A stretch of DNA of 64,000 nucleotides from an uncultured Eubacteriales bacterium (GTDB lineage Bacteria; Bacillota; Clostridia; Oscillospirales; CAG-272). Made by a program: the position numbers and the translations under genes. Below, one piece after another: positions 1-9,084 of the stretch; positions within the stretch are counted from its first letter, which is position 1; every line of letters starts with the position of its first letter. The stretch spans positions 19,360-83,359 of the forward strand of contig CAOKER010000010.1 in NCBI GenBank assembly GCA_948467545.1, written 5' to 3'. Under the pieces are notes generated by a model. It was given only the letters and a program-made list of their open reading frames with translations. It searched no databases and was not told the origin of the DNA.

Positions 1-124
1 TTTTACCGCCTAAAATAAAATCATCGCCTACAAAGTCAACCGAGAATTTATAAAAATTAGCATCGCCGACCGGTTTTGTTTCTATCAGTCTTATGTGCCT
101 TCCTCCGCACTCTAATTCTAACAT
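1..124 (-). CDS. N-terminal part of an unknown protein, running off the window edge
   Basis: A reading frame opens at an ATG (complement of 122-124) and stays open to the window edge, giving about 41 residues that begin MLELECGGRH. An in-frame TAA lies a short way upstream, so this ATG is the first usable start. No clear ribosome binding site is visible and I do not recognise the family. It is divergent from the ATPase gene at 339 and should belong to the mobile element if the element extends to the left. It could also be a chance frame, because only 124 bases are visible. Confidence 0.35.
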   Translation of the reverse strand, partial: MLELECGGRHIRLIETKPVGDANFYKFSVDFVGDDFILGGK

Positions 125-271
125 CTTATCTGTACCATAAACCGTACTCTGCGATAATTATATCATAAAAAGTTTTTTCTGTCATTAGAAATTACAAATA
201 ATTCAGAAACAAATTTTTGCGTTCACAGCATTTTATGTAATTTTTGAATTTTCAGCCATTAGGTAATTAGG

Positions 272-320
272 AGAGCGAAAGCACCGGTTCCGCCGCCGAT
301 GTTTTCGCTCTTACTTTTTT
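272..320 (+). terminator. Hairpin with T-run just upstream of the RepA-like gene
   Basis: A 9-bp perfect stem (AGAGCGAAA at 272-280 with TTTCGCTCT at 303-311) is followed by a T-rich stretch at 311-320. It lies only 19 bases before the start of the ATPase gene, so it may act as an attenuator for that gene rather than as a simple terminator. The region 125-271 is AT-rich and shows nothing else I can support. Confidence 0.5.
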
Positions 321-338
321 ATGAAAGGGGAAATTCCT

Positions 339-1358
339 ATGGCTGATAAAAAAGCAAAACTTGCTGTTATTGACGGCGAAACCTTGATGGATATGAAACT
401 GCCTCCGACAAAGTTTTGTGTAGAAACTTTGTTGCCGCAAGGCATGTGCATCCTCGGCGGTGCTCCCAAGATAGGCAAATCGTGGTGGGTGCTGGATCTG
501 TGCATTCACATCGCAAAGGGTGAACCGATATGGGATTTAAAAACCAACAGAGGAACGACCTTGTATCTTTGTTTTGAAGATACCCTGCGCTGTGTTCAGA
601 ATCGCCTTCTGTGCATCACGGATGAAGTTCCTCCCAATGCGTTCTTTGCTACCTCTGCCGGAACTTTATCAGACGGGCTGTGCGAACAGATTCGTGATTT
701 TGTCAAAGAGAATCCCGATACGGTTTTTGTTGCCGTTGATACTTTTCAAAACGTGCGCAACAACAATATCGATACCTCTTACGCAAATGACTACGATGAA
801 ATTCGGTTGCTGAAACAGTTGGCAGACGAACTGAATATCTGTCTTCTGCTTGTGCACCACCTTCGTAAGCAGGGCGACAGTGATCCGTTCAATAATCTGA
901 CCGGCACCACAGGTATTGTAGGCGCAGTCGATACTGCTTTTGTTCTTGACAAGAGCAAGCGCAATGCTGACAGCGCCACCCTCTACTGCACGGGGCGTGA
1001 CGTGGAAGACCGTCAGCTCGAGCTGCAGTTTTCCAAAAAGGATTTCGTTTGGAAAATGCTTCATGACAGTATGGAAAACCGTGAAATGCTGCTGCCGAAA
1101 GAGATGGAACTGCTGATTGATTTTATGAAAATAAAAAAATCATACAGTGGCAGTAACACCGAGTTCTGTGAAATGTATAACACGCATACCGAGCAGTCAA
1201 TATCTCCGAGAGGACTCAAGCGATTGATGAACCTTTGGGAGTACAGTCCCATTGATTTCGGTTTGAGTTTTCGCAGTCACCGCAGTAACGGAGTCAGGCT
1301 CTTGGAAGTAAATTATTCTTCCTCTGCCAGTGACGATAGTGTCGCTCATGACGAATAA
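339..1358 (+). CDS. RepA-like hexameric-helicase-type AAA ATPase of a mobile element
   Basis: This 339-residue protein has a RecA/KaiC-like P-loop domain: Walker A GAPKIGKS at about residues 44-51 and a Walker B strand VFVAVDTF at about 131-138, followed by a VHHLRKQGDSD segment typical of plasmid RepA-type (AAA_25) ATPases. Members serve as replication or maintenance ATPases of plasmids and integrative elements. The start at 339 is preferred over an in-frame ATG at 321, because 321 lies inside the ribosome binding site (GAAAGGGG at 324-331). The C-terminal about 100 residues probably bind DNA but show no clear motif. The gene is the first of a plus-strand mobile-element cluster that continues with mobC, relaxase, xis and int. 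Whether it drives autonomous replication is inference. Confidence 0.8.
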   Translation: MADKKAKLAVIDGETLMDMKLPPTKFCVETLLPQGMCILGGAPKIGKSWWVLDLCIHIAKGEPIWDLKTNRGTTLYLCFEDTLRCVQNRLLCITDEVPPNAFFATSAGTLSDGLCEQIRDFVKENPDTVFVAVDTFQNVRNNNIDTSYANDYDEIRLLKQLADELNICLLLVHHLRKQGDSDPFNNLTGTTGIVGAVDTAFVLDKSKRNADSATLYCTGRDVEDRQLELQFSKKDFVWKMLHDSMENREMLLPKEMELLIDFMKIKKSYSGSNTEFCEMYNTHTEQSISPRGLKRLMNLWEYSPIDFGLSFRSHRSNGVRLLEVNYSSSASDDSVAHDE

Positions 1359-1515
1359 AAAGGGGTGTCCCAAAACATTCGTCCCAAGCGTTCCTTTCGT
1401 CCCTGTGCGCGATTTGTAGGCGATTTGTGGGGCATTTGGCAAGAGGAAGGTAAACACCTCACTGAAGATTAAAACGCAAATTTGGGGCGGTTTCGGAAAC
1501 TGCAGGTTTTCATTT

Positions 1516-1533
1516 CCCAGACTTTAGTCTGGG
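1516..1533. other. Perfect inverted repeat, candidate oriT region
   Basis: CCCAGAC-TTTA-GTCTGGG forms a perfect 7-bp hairpin about 90 bases before mobC. In MOBP-type elements the transfer origin usually lies just upstream of mobC and consists of an inverted repeat followed by the nic site; here the bases after the hairpin (1534-1570, rich in GCAAGCAGAGCGTCC-like sequence) would be the nic side. The rest of the 1359-1620 gap shows no reading frame I can support. No T-run follows the hairpin, which argues against a terminator. Confidence 0.4.
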
Positions 1534-1620
1534 GCAAGCAGAGCGTCCGGCAATCCACCGAAACGCTTAAATTACGGGCGGTAGTCCGAACCCACTATTA
1601 TTACGAAAGGAATGATAAAA

Positions 1621-1938
1621 ATGAGTGAAAAAAGGCGGCATGATAAAACGCTAACTATTCGGCTTACTAAATCCGAAAAAGAACGTATCGAGCGAAACGC
1701 AAAACGCGCCAAGCGGAGTATTACCGACTATATCGTTTTACTTTCGCTCGAAACACCCATCCATGTTGCAGAGGATGTAAAGCCGTTGCTGATCGAACTC
1801 AAGCGCATCGGCAACAACCTGAATCAGATTGCAACGAAGATAAATTCGGGTGTGTTTCAGTCGTATGATTTTCAAGATGTGGTAGACGAACAGAAGAAAA
1901 TCTACGAACAACTATTAGAGATTGCGAGGAAGGGATAA
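1621..1938 (+). CDS. mobC: MobC-like relaxosome accessory protein
   Basis: This basic protein of 105 residues has an N-terminal ribbon-helix-helix-like segment (LTIRLTKSEKERIERNAKRA), followed by the family hallmark LKRIGNNLNQIATKIN at about residues 61-76. MobC proteins bind oriT and help the relaxase to melt and nick it. The start at 1621 is chosen over an ATG at 1612, because the ribosome binding site GAAAGGA ends at about 1610 and leaves no room for 1612. The stop overlaps the relaxase start by one base (ATAATGG arrangement), so the two are translationally coupled. It appears intact, unlike the relaxase that follows. Confidence 0.85.
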   Translation: MSEKRRHDKTLTIRLTKSEKERIERNAKRAKRSITDYIVLLSLETPIHVAEDVKPLLIELKRIGNNLNQIATKINSGVFQSYDFQDVVDEQKKIYEQLLEIARKG

Positions 1939-2738
1939 TGGCAACCGTAAATTTTATTCCTGAATCCAATCAAAGTATCAGCGCAATGAAGGCGGTGATA
2001 GATTACTGTTTGCAGCACAAAAAGGTTGAAGATGAGGACAGCGGTCGCAGACTTGTGGGCGGTGTGAATTGTAACGGTGAGCATTCTTTTACCGAGTTTA
2101 TGGTGACAAAGAATGCTCATAAAAAGAAGGGCGGAATTACTTTTTATCATTACGTGCAATCCTTTTCACCAAAGGAAAATGTCACCGCCGAGCAGGTTTA
2201 CAAAATCGGTTTGGAGTTCGCAGAAAAAGCGTGGCCCGGTCATGAAGTTTTAGTGACAACCCACACCGATGCCGAGCACCTTCATAATCACTTTTTTATA
2301 AACTCTGTGCATTATGAAAACGGAAATAAGCTCAGGCCGAATCCTGGAACGCTGACTCGGTTGCGAACTCTCAGCGACAGTATTTGTAACGAACACGGCC
2401 TTAGTGTTTTAAAACCGTATAGAAAAGACGGTGCAAATATCTCAAGCTGAGAGTACCGTGCCGCATCCAAGGGCGAGAGTTGGAAGTTCAAACTAATTTC
2501 CGACATTGACTTTGTTATGAACCGAAGCGGTAGCCGAGCTGATTTTATAAGAGAAATGAATCGGCTCGGTTATCAAATCACATGTACAGATGAAAGAAAA
2601 TATATTACTTTCACTTGCCCAAACGGAATGAAGTGCAGGGACATACGACTGCACGATGACAAATATTTGAAAGGAGTATTAGAGTATGAGTTCACAATCA
2701 GGAAACGGCTCACAGCAGAACATGGCGGGATATGCTGA
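1938..2738 (+). pseudogene. MOBP-type relaxase interrupted by an in-frame TGA
   Basis: The first 170 codons encode the catalytic part of a MobA/VirD2-type relaxase: the three-histidine motif HTDAEHLHNHFFIN is at about residues 110-123. The frame stops at TGA 2448-2450 but then continues open in the same frame (EYRAASKGESWKFKLISDID...) to 2738. The simplest reading is a single CGA-to-TGA change (Arg to stop), since the residues on both sides match what this family normally reads across. The truncated product retains the histidine triad but lacks the C-terminal region. The gene follows mobC with overlap. Stop-codon readthrough or a sequencing error cannot be excluded. With it broken, the element could move only with a relaxase supplied in trans. 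Confidence 0.75.
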
Positions 2739-3215
2739 AGCAGAAAAAACACACGGATACTATCCGAACTGGAGCAGATTCCGTATCAGCCGCGGGTGTA
2801 TGCGATCCCAATAGAACAGCGCAAGCGGGAGAGCAAACTGCTAGAGGACGCGGCGGAGTTTCAGCCGAAGCTGTATCAGCTGATAGAAGAACTGGCGACA
2901 CGGGAAGAACTGACCGACCACTGCACAGAGATACAGAATATCGAGACGGAGTATATGGAGAGGACGGTTCAGGATGTGGTGAATACCAACGCGGATACAG
3001 TGGCTCAGATGCAGACGATCGTAGAACAGGCTGGGAATAATCAAGAGCGGTTTATTTTGGATTGCTCCGAAACCATTTCCAAGAGTACCAAGACTCTGGA
3101 CAGTTCGATAGAGAAACTGCAACAGAAGATTATGAAAATAATCATTGCCACAGCGGTGTCGGCGGTAGCACTGTCGGTGTTGGTCTGCGTGGTATTCTGG
3201 AAGCTGGTAGCATAA
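2686..3215 (+). pseudogene. Coiled-coil, membrane-anchored mobilization accessory protein, probably frameshifted
   Basis: A strong ribosome binding site (AAAGGAG at about 2670-2676) precedes an ATG at 2686 that opens a 42-codon frame ending at 2814. A second frame, open from 2739 (first start GTG 2796) to 3215, encodes a 139-residue protein rich in charged heptad-like helices (about residues 10-110), then one C-terminal membrane segment (IIIATAVSAVALSVLVCVVF). I read the two as one gene broken by a one-base shift at about 2760-2780, because the second frame has no ribosome binding site of its own. The function is unknown; the position right after the relaxase suggests a mobilization or stability role. 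An alternative is that the GTG frame is an intact gene by itself. Confidence 0.45.
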
Positions 3216-3394
3216 TCGACAGCACATCCGAAGATCCGGAGGAACGCCGAAAACGAATCGAAGCACAGGAAAACGCTTCAAACCTCGGTGCGATGATCGG
3301 TCTCGCCGTCGGCGCTATCGCCGCCATAAGTGAGGCTGATAATACTGAGGACAAAACTACAGAAGAAACTGAAACACCTACAATGAAGATGTAG
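3062..3394 (+). CDS. Possible small protein with a C-terminal hydrophobic segment (mobile element)
   Basis: A frame open from 3062 to 3394 overlaps the preceding gene in another frame. Its last about 60 residues look protein-like: an acidic/basic stretch (STSEDPEERRKRIEAQENAS), then a short hydrophobic segment (LGAMIGLAVGAIAAIS) and an acidic tail. The part that overlaps the preceding gene may be non-coding, and no start codon with a convincing ribosome binding site is visible after 3150. It may therefore be a remnant of a longer gene or the end of the preceding gene after a second frameshift. I do not recognise the family. Confidence 0.3.
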   Translation: MLRNHFQEYQDSGQFDRETATEDYENNHCHSGVGGSTVGVGLRGILEAGSIIDSTSEDPEERRKRIEAQENASNLGAMIGLAVGAIAAISEADNTEDKTTEETETPTMKM

Positions 3395-3411
3395 GAGAAA
3401 GGAGTTAGCCT

Positions 3412-3768
3412 ATGACTAAAAAAGAGCGCGAAAAAGAATTGCGCTGTTATCCGGCGGCACTGACCGCCGCTGAAGTTGCGGAGATACTGAGAGTTAGTAT
3501 CAAAACTGTCTACAAGCTTATCAAAGAAAAAACTCTGCCGGCGGTTAAGGTCGGCAGAGAAAATCGCATTGCCAAATCGCAGCTGATCGATTATTTACAG
3601 CAAAAGGACAGAACAAGTTCGAACCCTAAGGTCTATTATCTTGAGAAAACTTCCGATAATGTCTGGACTTGCAAACCGACTTGTGATATTGTTCGTGTTT
3701 GCAAAAACAAAAAAGGAGTGATAACAAATGGATGCCAAAACCACACTTGCCGCCAGCGTACAGGCTAA
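3412..3768 (+). CDS. xis: Excisionase-family DNA-binding protein
   Basis: The 118-residue protein has an excisionase/MerR-like winged helix at about residues 17-65 (LTAAEVAEILRVSIKTVYKL, then LPAVKVGRENRI and a final DNA-contact helix). Such proteins direct the partner integrase towards excision. It starts at ATG 3412 after the ribosome binding site AGAAAGGAG. The last 40 bases overlap the start of the integrase gene, so the two are coupled. The C-terminal about 50 residues are unusual: they hold five cysteines (WTCKPTC, RVCKN, NGCQNHTC) that could bind a metal, or could be poorly constrained sequence that mainly holds the integrase ribosome binding site. Confidence 0.8.
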   Translation: MTKKEREKELRCYPAALTAAEVAEILRVSIKTVYKLIKEKTLPAVKVGRENRIAKSQLIDYLQQKDRTSSNPKVYYLEKTSDNVWTCKPTCDIVRVCKNKKGVITNGCQNHTCRQRTG

Positions 3769-4924
3769 AAAGGGTCGCCTCTATGCCGTGATACAAGTAA
3801 AGGAAAATGGTAAGACAAAACCCGTGTGGCGCGCCCTCGGTCTTCCAGAAGGCACAAACAAATCAAAGGTGAACAAAGCCTACCGAGAGGTAGTAAAAGC
3901 CTTTGAAAATGATTACGCCGAGCAGCTTGCCCGAAATGCAAAGCCTGCCTCGGATATTCCGATCTTCGATTATATGTGCGCTCACTATAAAAAGATCGAA
4001 AAGAATATCCAAAAGAGTACCGCCGAAAGCTACCATGGAATGATCTACGGTAGAATTCGGCGGTATTTTACTGCCCACAGTAATCTGACGGTCGGCAACA
4101 TCACCTCAAAGGATATCGAGGATTTTTATGATTGGATGTTCGAGTCGGGTGTCGTTGCTAACACCGTCATTCACTATCACACCGTCCTGCACAGTGCCTT
4201 CAAAAGAGCGTTCAAGGATGAGCTGATAGATGCTAACCCCTTCGACCGCATCGACCGACCGAAGAAAAACAAGTTCACCGGTGAAAATTATTCCGAGGAC
4301 GAGCTGATAACAATGCTCGGACTCCTGCGCGGCGATGTTATCTATCCTGCGGTAATGTTAGCGGGTGGCTTAGGGCTACGCCGAAGCGAAGCCTTGGGCG
4401 CCCGTTGGTCGAGAGTTGATTGGGATAAGCGTACCATTCTGCTCGACACTAAGGTTATCGAGTACAGAGAAAACGGCAAGGTTATCGTAGAGCCTGTAGA
4501 GGAAATGAAAAACAAATCAAGCCGCCGAACCCTTCCTCTGCCGGATCCCGTCTACGAAATGCTGTGCGAGGAACGGGAGAAGCAAGACCTGTATCACCGA
4601 ATGTTCAAAGGCAGCTATAACCGCAAATTCGATGACTATATCTGCGTAGATCAGCTCGGCGAACTGCTAAGACCGAACAGAGTCACCCAACGCTTCTCTG
4701 CTCTTATTGAACGATACGATCTGCGAAAGATTCGCTTCCACGACCTACGGCACACCTTCGCAAGTATCCTTATCAATCAGGATGTACCCTTGCTGAATGT
4801 GTCGACCTTCCTTGGTCACTCCGACCTTGCAACAACGGCAAATATTTATGCCCACCTTGATAAGTCCAAGAAACAGGAAAGCGCTGATGTTATCAGCAAT
4901 ATCTTTAATAAAGCAAAGGAATGA
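3728..4924 (+). CDS. int: Tyrosine recombinase (integrase) of the mobile element
   Basis: This 398-residue site-specific recombinase has an N-terminal arm-binding region, a SAM-like core-binding domain (about residues 75-170) and a catalytic domain with the expected residues: Arg in GLGLRRSEALGARW, HxxR in FHDLRHTFASI, His in FLGHSDLATT, and the nucleophile Tyr in ANIYAHL. It starts at ATG 3728 with AAAAAGGAG upstream. It catalyses integration and excision of the element at its attachment site. It lies in the usual position at the element end, 1.0 kb from tRNA-Ser, which is a plausible target. It appears intact, in contrast to the broken mobilization genes. Confidence 0.92.
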   Translation: MDAKTTLAASVQAKKGRLYAVIQVKENGKTKPVWRALGLPEGTNKSKVNKAYREVVKAFENDYAEQLARNAKPASDIPIFDYMCAHYKKIEKNIQKSTAESYHGMIYGRIRRYFTAHSNLTVGNITSKDIEDFYDWMFESGVVANTVIHYHTVLHSAFKRAFKDELIDANPFDRIDRPKKNKFTGENYSEDELITMLGLLRGDVIYPAVMLAGGLGLRRSEALGARWSRVDWDKRTILLDTKVIEYRENGKVIVEPVEEMKNKSSRRTLPLPDPVYEMLCEEREKQDLYHRMFKGSYNRKFDDYICVDQLGELLRPNRVTQRFSALIERYDLRKIRFHDLRHTFASILINQDVPLLNVSTFLGHSDLATTANIYAHLDKSKKQESADVISNIFNKAKE

Positions 4925-4951
4925 TGCACCTCGGACAGAGGTGCATTTTTG
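4924..4951 (+). terminator. Rho-independent terminator after int
   Basis: ATGCACCTC and GAGGTGCAT form a 9-bp stem with a short GGACA loop, followed directly by a T-run. The hairpin begins at the int stop codon. Confidence 0.75.
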
Positions 4952-4975
4952 CTAACCGAAAGGATGATTTAATAT

Positions 4976-5551
4976 ATGGCTGAAAAGAAATATATGAGCG
5001 GATGTAAGCTTCGGCAGTACCTGCACATCTCCGCACGGAAGATGAAATATCTGATGGATCATAACTATATCCCACACGAAAATACCGGACACGCAACCCA
5101 TAAGTATCGGGTGCTGGTAGAGGATGCAGAAATGTTCAAAATTCGTATGGATACCGAGGTGGGTTTTCTATCAGAGCTGAACGGTCTGTTCTCAAACCGA
5201 ACCGAGTGGCATCCGCGCCCGTTACTCGAAGTCACCGAAGAAAACTGTGAAGCGTTCAGACTGTGGTTAGAGGTGCTGTGGGCAGAGCTACCCGAAGCTC
5301 TGCCCACGCAGACGGCGGCGGAACTTGTCGGACATAACCCACAGCGCATACATGAACTGATAAAGGAACAAGCACTGCACGGTATAAAAATCGGCAGCAC
5401 CCAATACTGCGTGAAGGAAGAATTTATATGCTATATGGCATCACCGCAAAAGCTATCCAACCCACGTACCGAAAGATATAAAGAACTCATCCGAGAATTT
5501 AAATACAAACAACGCCGAGAGCGTGAAAATGAACAGCGTCGATGCAAATGA
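4976..5551 (+). CDS. HTH-domain protein of unknown role downstream of the integrase
   Basis: The 191-residue protein has two regions that resemble excisionase-type winged helices: an N-terminal one (SGCKLRQYLHISARKMKYLM, followed by IPHENTG) and a second at about residues 105-145 (TQTAAELVGHNPQRIHELIK, then LHGIKIGS). The C terminus is highly charged (RYKELIREFKYKQRRERE). It begins at ATG 4976 after GAAAGGATG. Genes of this type often sit between int and the element end. It may be an additional recombination directionality or regulatory protein, but this is inference. It is separated from int by a terminator, so it may have its own promoter. Confidence 0.65.
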   Translation: MAEKKYMSGCKLRQYLHISARKMKYLMDHNYIPHENTGHATHKYRVLVEDAEMFKIRMDTEVGFLSELNGLFSNRTEWHPRPLLEVTEENCEAFRLWLEVLWAELPEALPTQTAAELVGHNPQRIHELIKEQALHGIKIGSTQYCVKEEFICYMASPQKLSNPRTERYKELIREFKYKQRRERENEQRRCK

Positions 5552-5580
5552 AGAATAAAGAATGCTGATACATAACCTAA

Positions 5581-5615
5581 GCCCCACCGAGAAAAATCGG
5601 TGGGGCAGCATTTTT
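5581..5615 (+). terminator. Strong rho-independent terminator
   Basis: A 10-bp perfect stem (GCCCCACCGA/TCGGTGGGGC, 5581-5606) is followed by a T-run at 5611-5615. It ends the HTH-protein gene and is probably the last transcription unit of the element. Confidence 0.8.
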
Positions 5616-5760
5616 AGTTTTCCAGCGTGTTTGAATCCCAACCCTCGTTAACGCATAAAAGATTTTTAATCAAGTATGCTCCAACCGGTGCTTTTAAAAA
5701 TACATAAAACCTATGCCGACAAAAATAATTCTAACGACCTGAAATACGTTACCTTGAAAA

Positions 5761-5794
5761 AAGCCCTATTTTATACGGTTTCAGGGCTGTTTTA
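5761..5794 (+). terminator. Weak terminator-like hairpin
   Basis: AGCCCT (5762-5767) pairs with AGGGCT (5783-5788) and is followed by TTTT. The stem is short. The surrounding 5616-5890 region is AT-rich and has no gene I can support. The boundary between the mobile element and the host chromosome should lie in or next to this stretch. Confidence 0.35.
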
Positions 5795-5890
5795 TTCTAA
5801 TTGCGAACGAGTTTTATAAGCGTAAAATGTGCGAAAAAATACGGATAAAATCATAAAAAACACCGCAGAGGAAAATTCCGAAGATAGAGA

Positions 5891-5923
5891 AAACCCTTGA
5901 AAACACTGTGCTTTCAAGGGTTT
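5891..5923 (-). terminator. Terminator directly downstream of tRNA-Ser
   Basis: A perfect 12-bp stem (5891-5902 with 5912-5923, 9-base loop) begins two bases after the CCA end of the tRNA on the minus strand and gives a U-rich 3' side. It also has T residues on the plus strand, so it could be bidirectional. Confidence 0.65.
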
Positions 5924-5924
5924 T

Positions 5925-6013
5925 TGGCGGAAGCGGTGGGATTCGAACCCACGGTACCGTTAGGTACAACTGATTTCGAGTCAGTCCCGTTATGACCACT
6001 TCGATACGCTTCC
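5925..6013 (-). tRNA. tRNA-Ser, anticodon CGA
   Basis: The complement of 5925-6013 folds as a class II tRNA. The acceptor stem is GGAAGCG/CGCTTCC with discriminator G and an encoded CCA. The anticodon stem is ACTGA/TCAGT with loop CTCGAAA, so the anticodon is CGA (positions 5976-5978). A long variable arm has a GTACC/GGTAC stem, as expected for serine, and the T arm GTGGG-TTCGAAT-CCCAC is intact. It reads UCG codons. The 3' end faces the integrase side, so it is a candidate attachment site. Confidence 0.95.
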
Positions 6014-6143
6014 GTATTATTATATAAAATTAATTAATATCATACTCTATTATTTTACCATAAATAAATCTAAATTGCAATACTTTTTCGGAAATTAAGA
6101 AAAATATAATATATAATGTTTCCGCCAATTAATTAAAGCATTT

Positions 6144-6240
6144 CAGGGGACTCATTATAACTTAGTCTATAGGTGTCCTCTGCTGCTAAAGGCGGCGGGT
6201 GACAATCTTCATTCAGTGGGAGTACAATCTCCCGCTGAAT
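6144..6240. other. Two-hairpin intergenic element of unknown role
   Basis: The gap between tRNA-Ser and atpC (6014-6354) holds two stem-loops. CAGGGGAC (6144-6151) pairs with GTCCTCTG (6175-6182), and ATTCAGTGGGAG (6211-6222) pairs with CTCCCGCTGAAT (6229-6240), 12 bp with one G-T pair. Between them lies CTAAAGGCGGCGGG. There is no T-run, so this is not a standard terminator, although it is the only strong structure downstream of the ATP synthase operon. The arrangement resembles the hairpin-bearing ends of IS200/IS605-type elements, but no transposase gene is present, so that link is only a suggestion. Confidence 0.4.
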
Positions 6241-6354
6241 GAGAAATGAGCGGCTGCGCTGAATTTGCAGAGCCTGGTGACGGGAAATATTTTTTATTGA
6301 ACGAATTTTACGCTTTGCAAATATTCTTTTTTTATCGGCGACTTTCGAATAGAA

Positions 6355-6764
6355 TTAATGAAACATATGATTTTTCACTTTCATTCTGTTTAACGCCCGT
6401 GCCATCCTTGCCTGAGCTTGGTAATAATCGCGTATACTTCTTTTTTGCAGCATTTCTTCTTTTGCTCTGTCTGCATTGCGTTTTGCACGGTTAATATCAA
6501 TCTCTTCCGGTAGTTCTATTGTGTCGACAAGAACAAGTACATTTCCGTCTTCTACTTTTACAATGCCCTCTGACACAGCTGCTATAACGGTTTCTCCGTT
6601 TTGCTTTCGCATTTCAAGCATACCCGGAATTATATCTGAAATGAGATTTCTATGATTTGCCCATATACCGTAAAGACCATCGCTTGTCGGTATTACAATA
6701 GATTCGCATTTACCGCTGAAAAAAGGTTTGTCTGCGGCAAGAACTGATATATCAAAGCAATTCA

Positions 6765-6765
<1 letters not shown>
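6355..6765 (-). CDS. atpC: F1 ATP synthase epsilon subunit
   Basis: The 136-residue protein has the N-terminal beta-sandwich of epsilon (FFSGKCESIVIPTSDGLYGI, close to the usual FFDGEVEMVVVPGxDGExGI) and a C-terminal two-helix segment rich in Arg, Ala and Lys (about residues 90-130). Epsilon links gamma to the c-ring and can brake ATP hydrolysis. Its start codon overlaps the stop of atpD (both at 6765), so it is translationally coupled. It is the last gene of the ATP synthase operon. The length is normal for the family. Confidence 0.93.
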
Positions 6766-9081
<2,316 letters not shown>

Positions 9082-9084
9082 ATA

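Noticed and set aside
1..5925. Complete integrative conjugative element
   Set aside because: No type IV secretion or coupling-protein genes are visible; only mobilization and recombination genes, so it is called a mobilizable element. The left end is outside the window.
6144..6240. Complete insertion sequence of the IS200/IS605 family
   Set aside because: No TnpA or TnpB coding sequence is present within the gap; only hairpins are seen.
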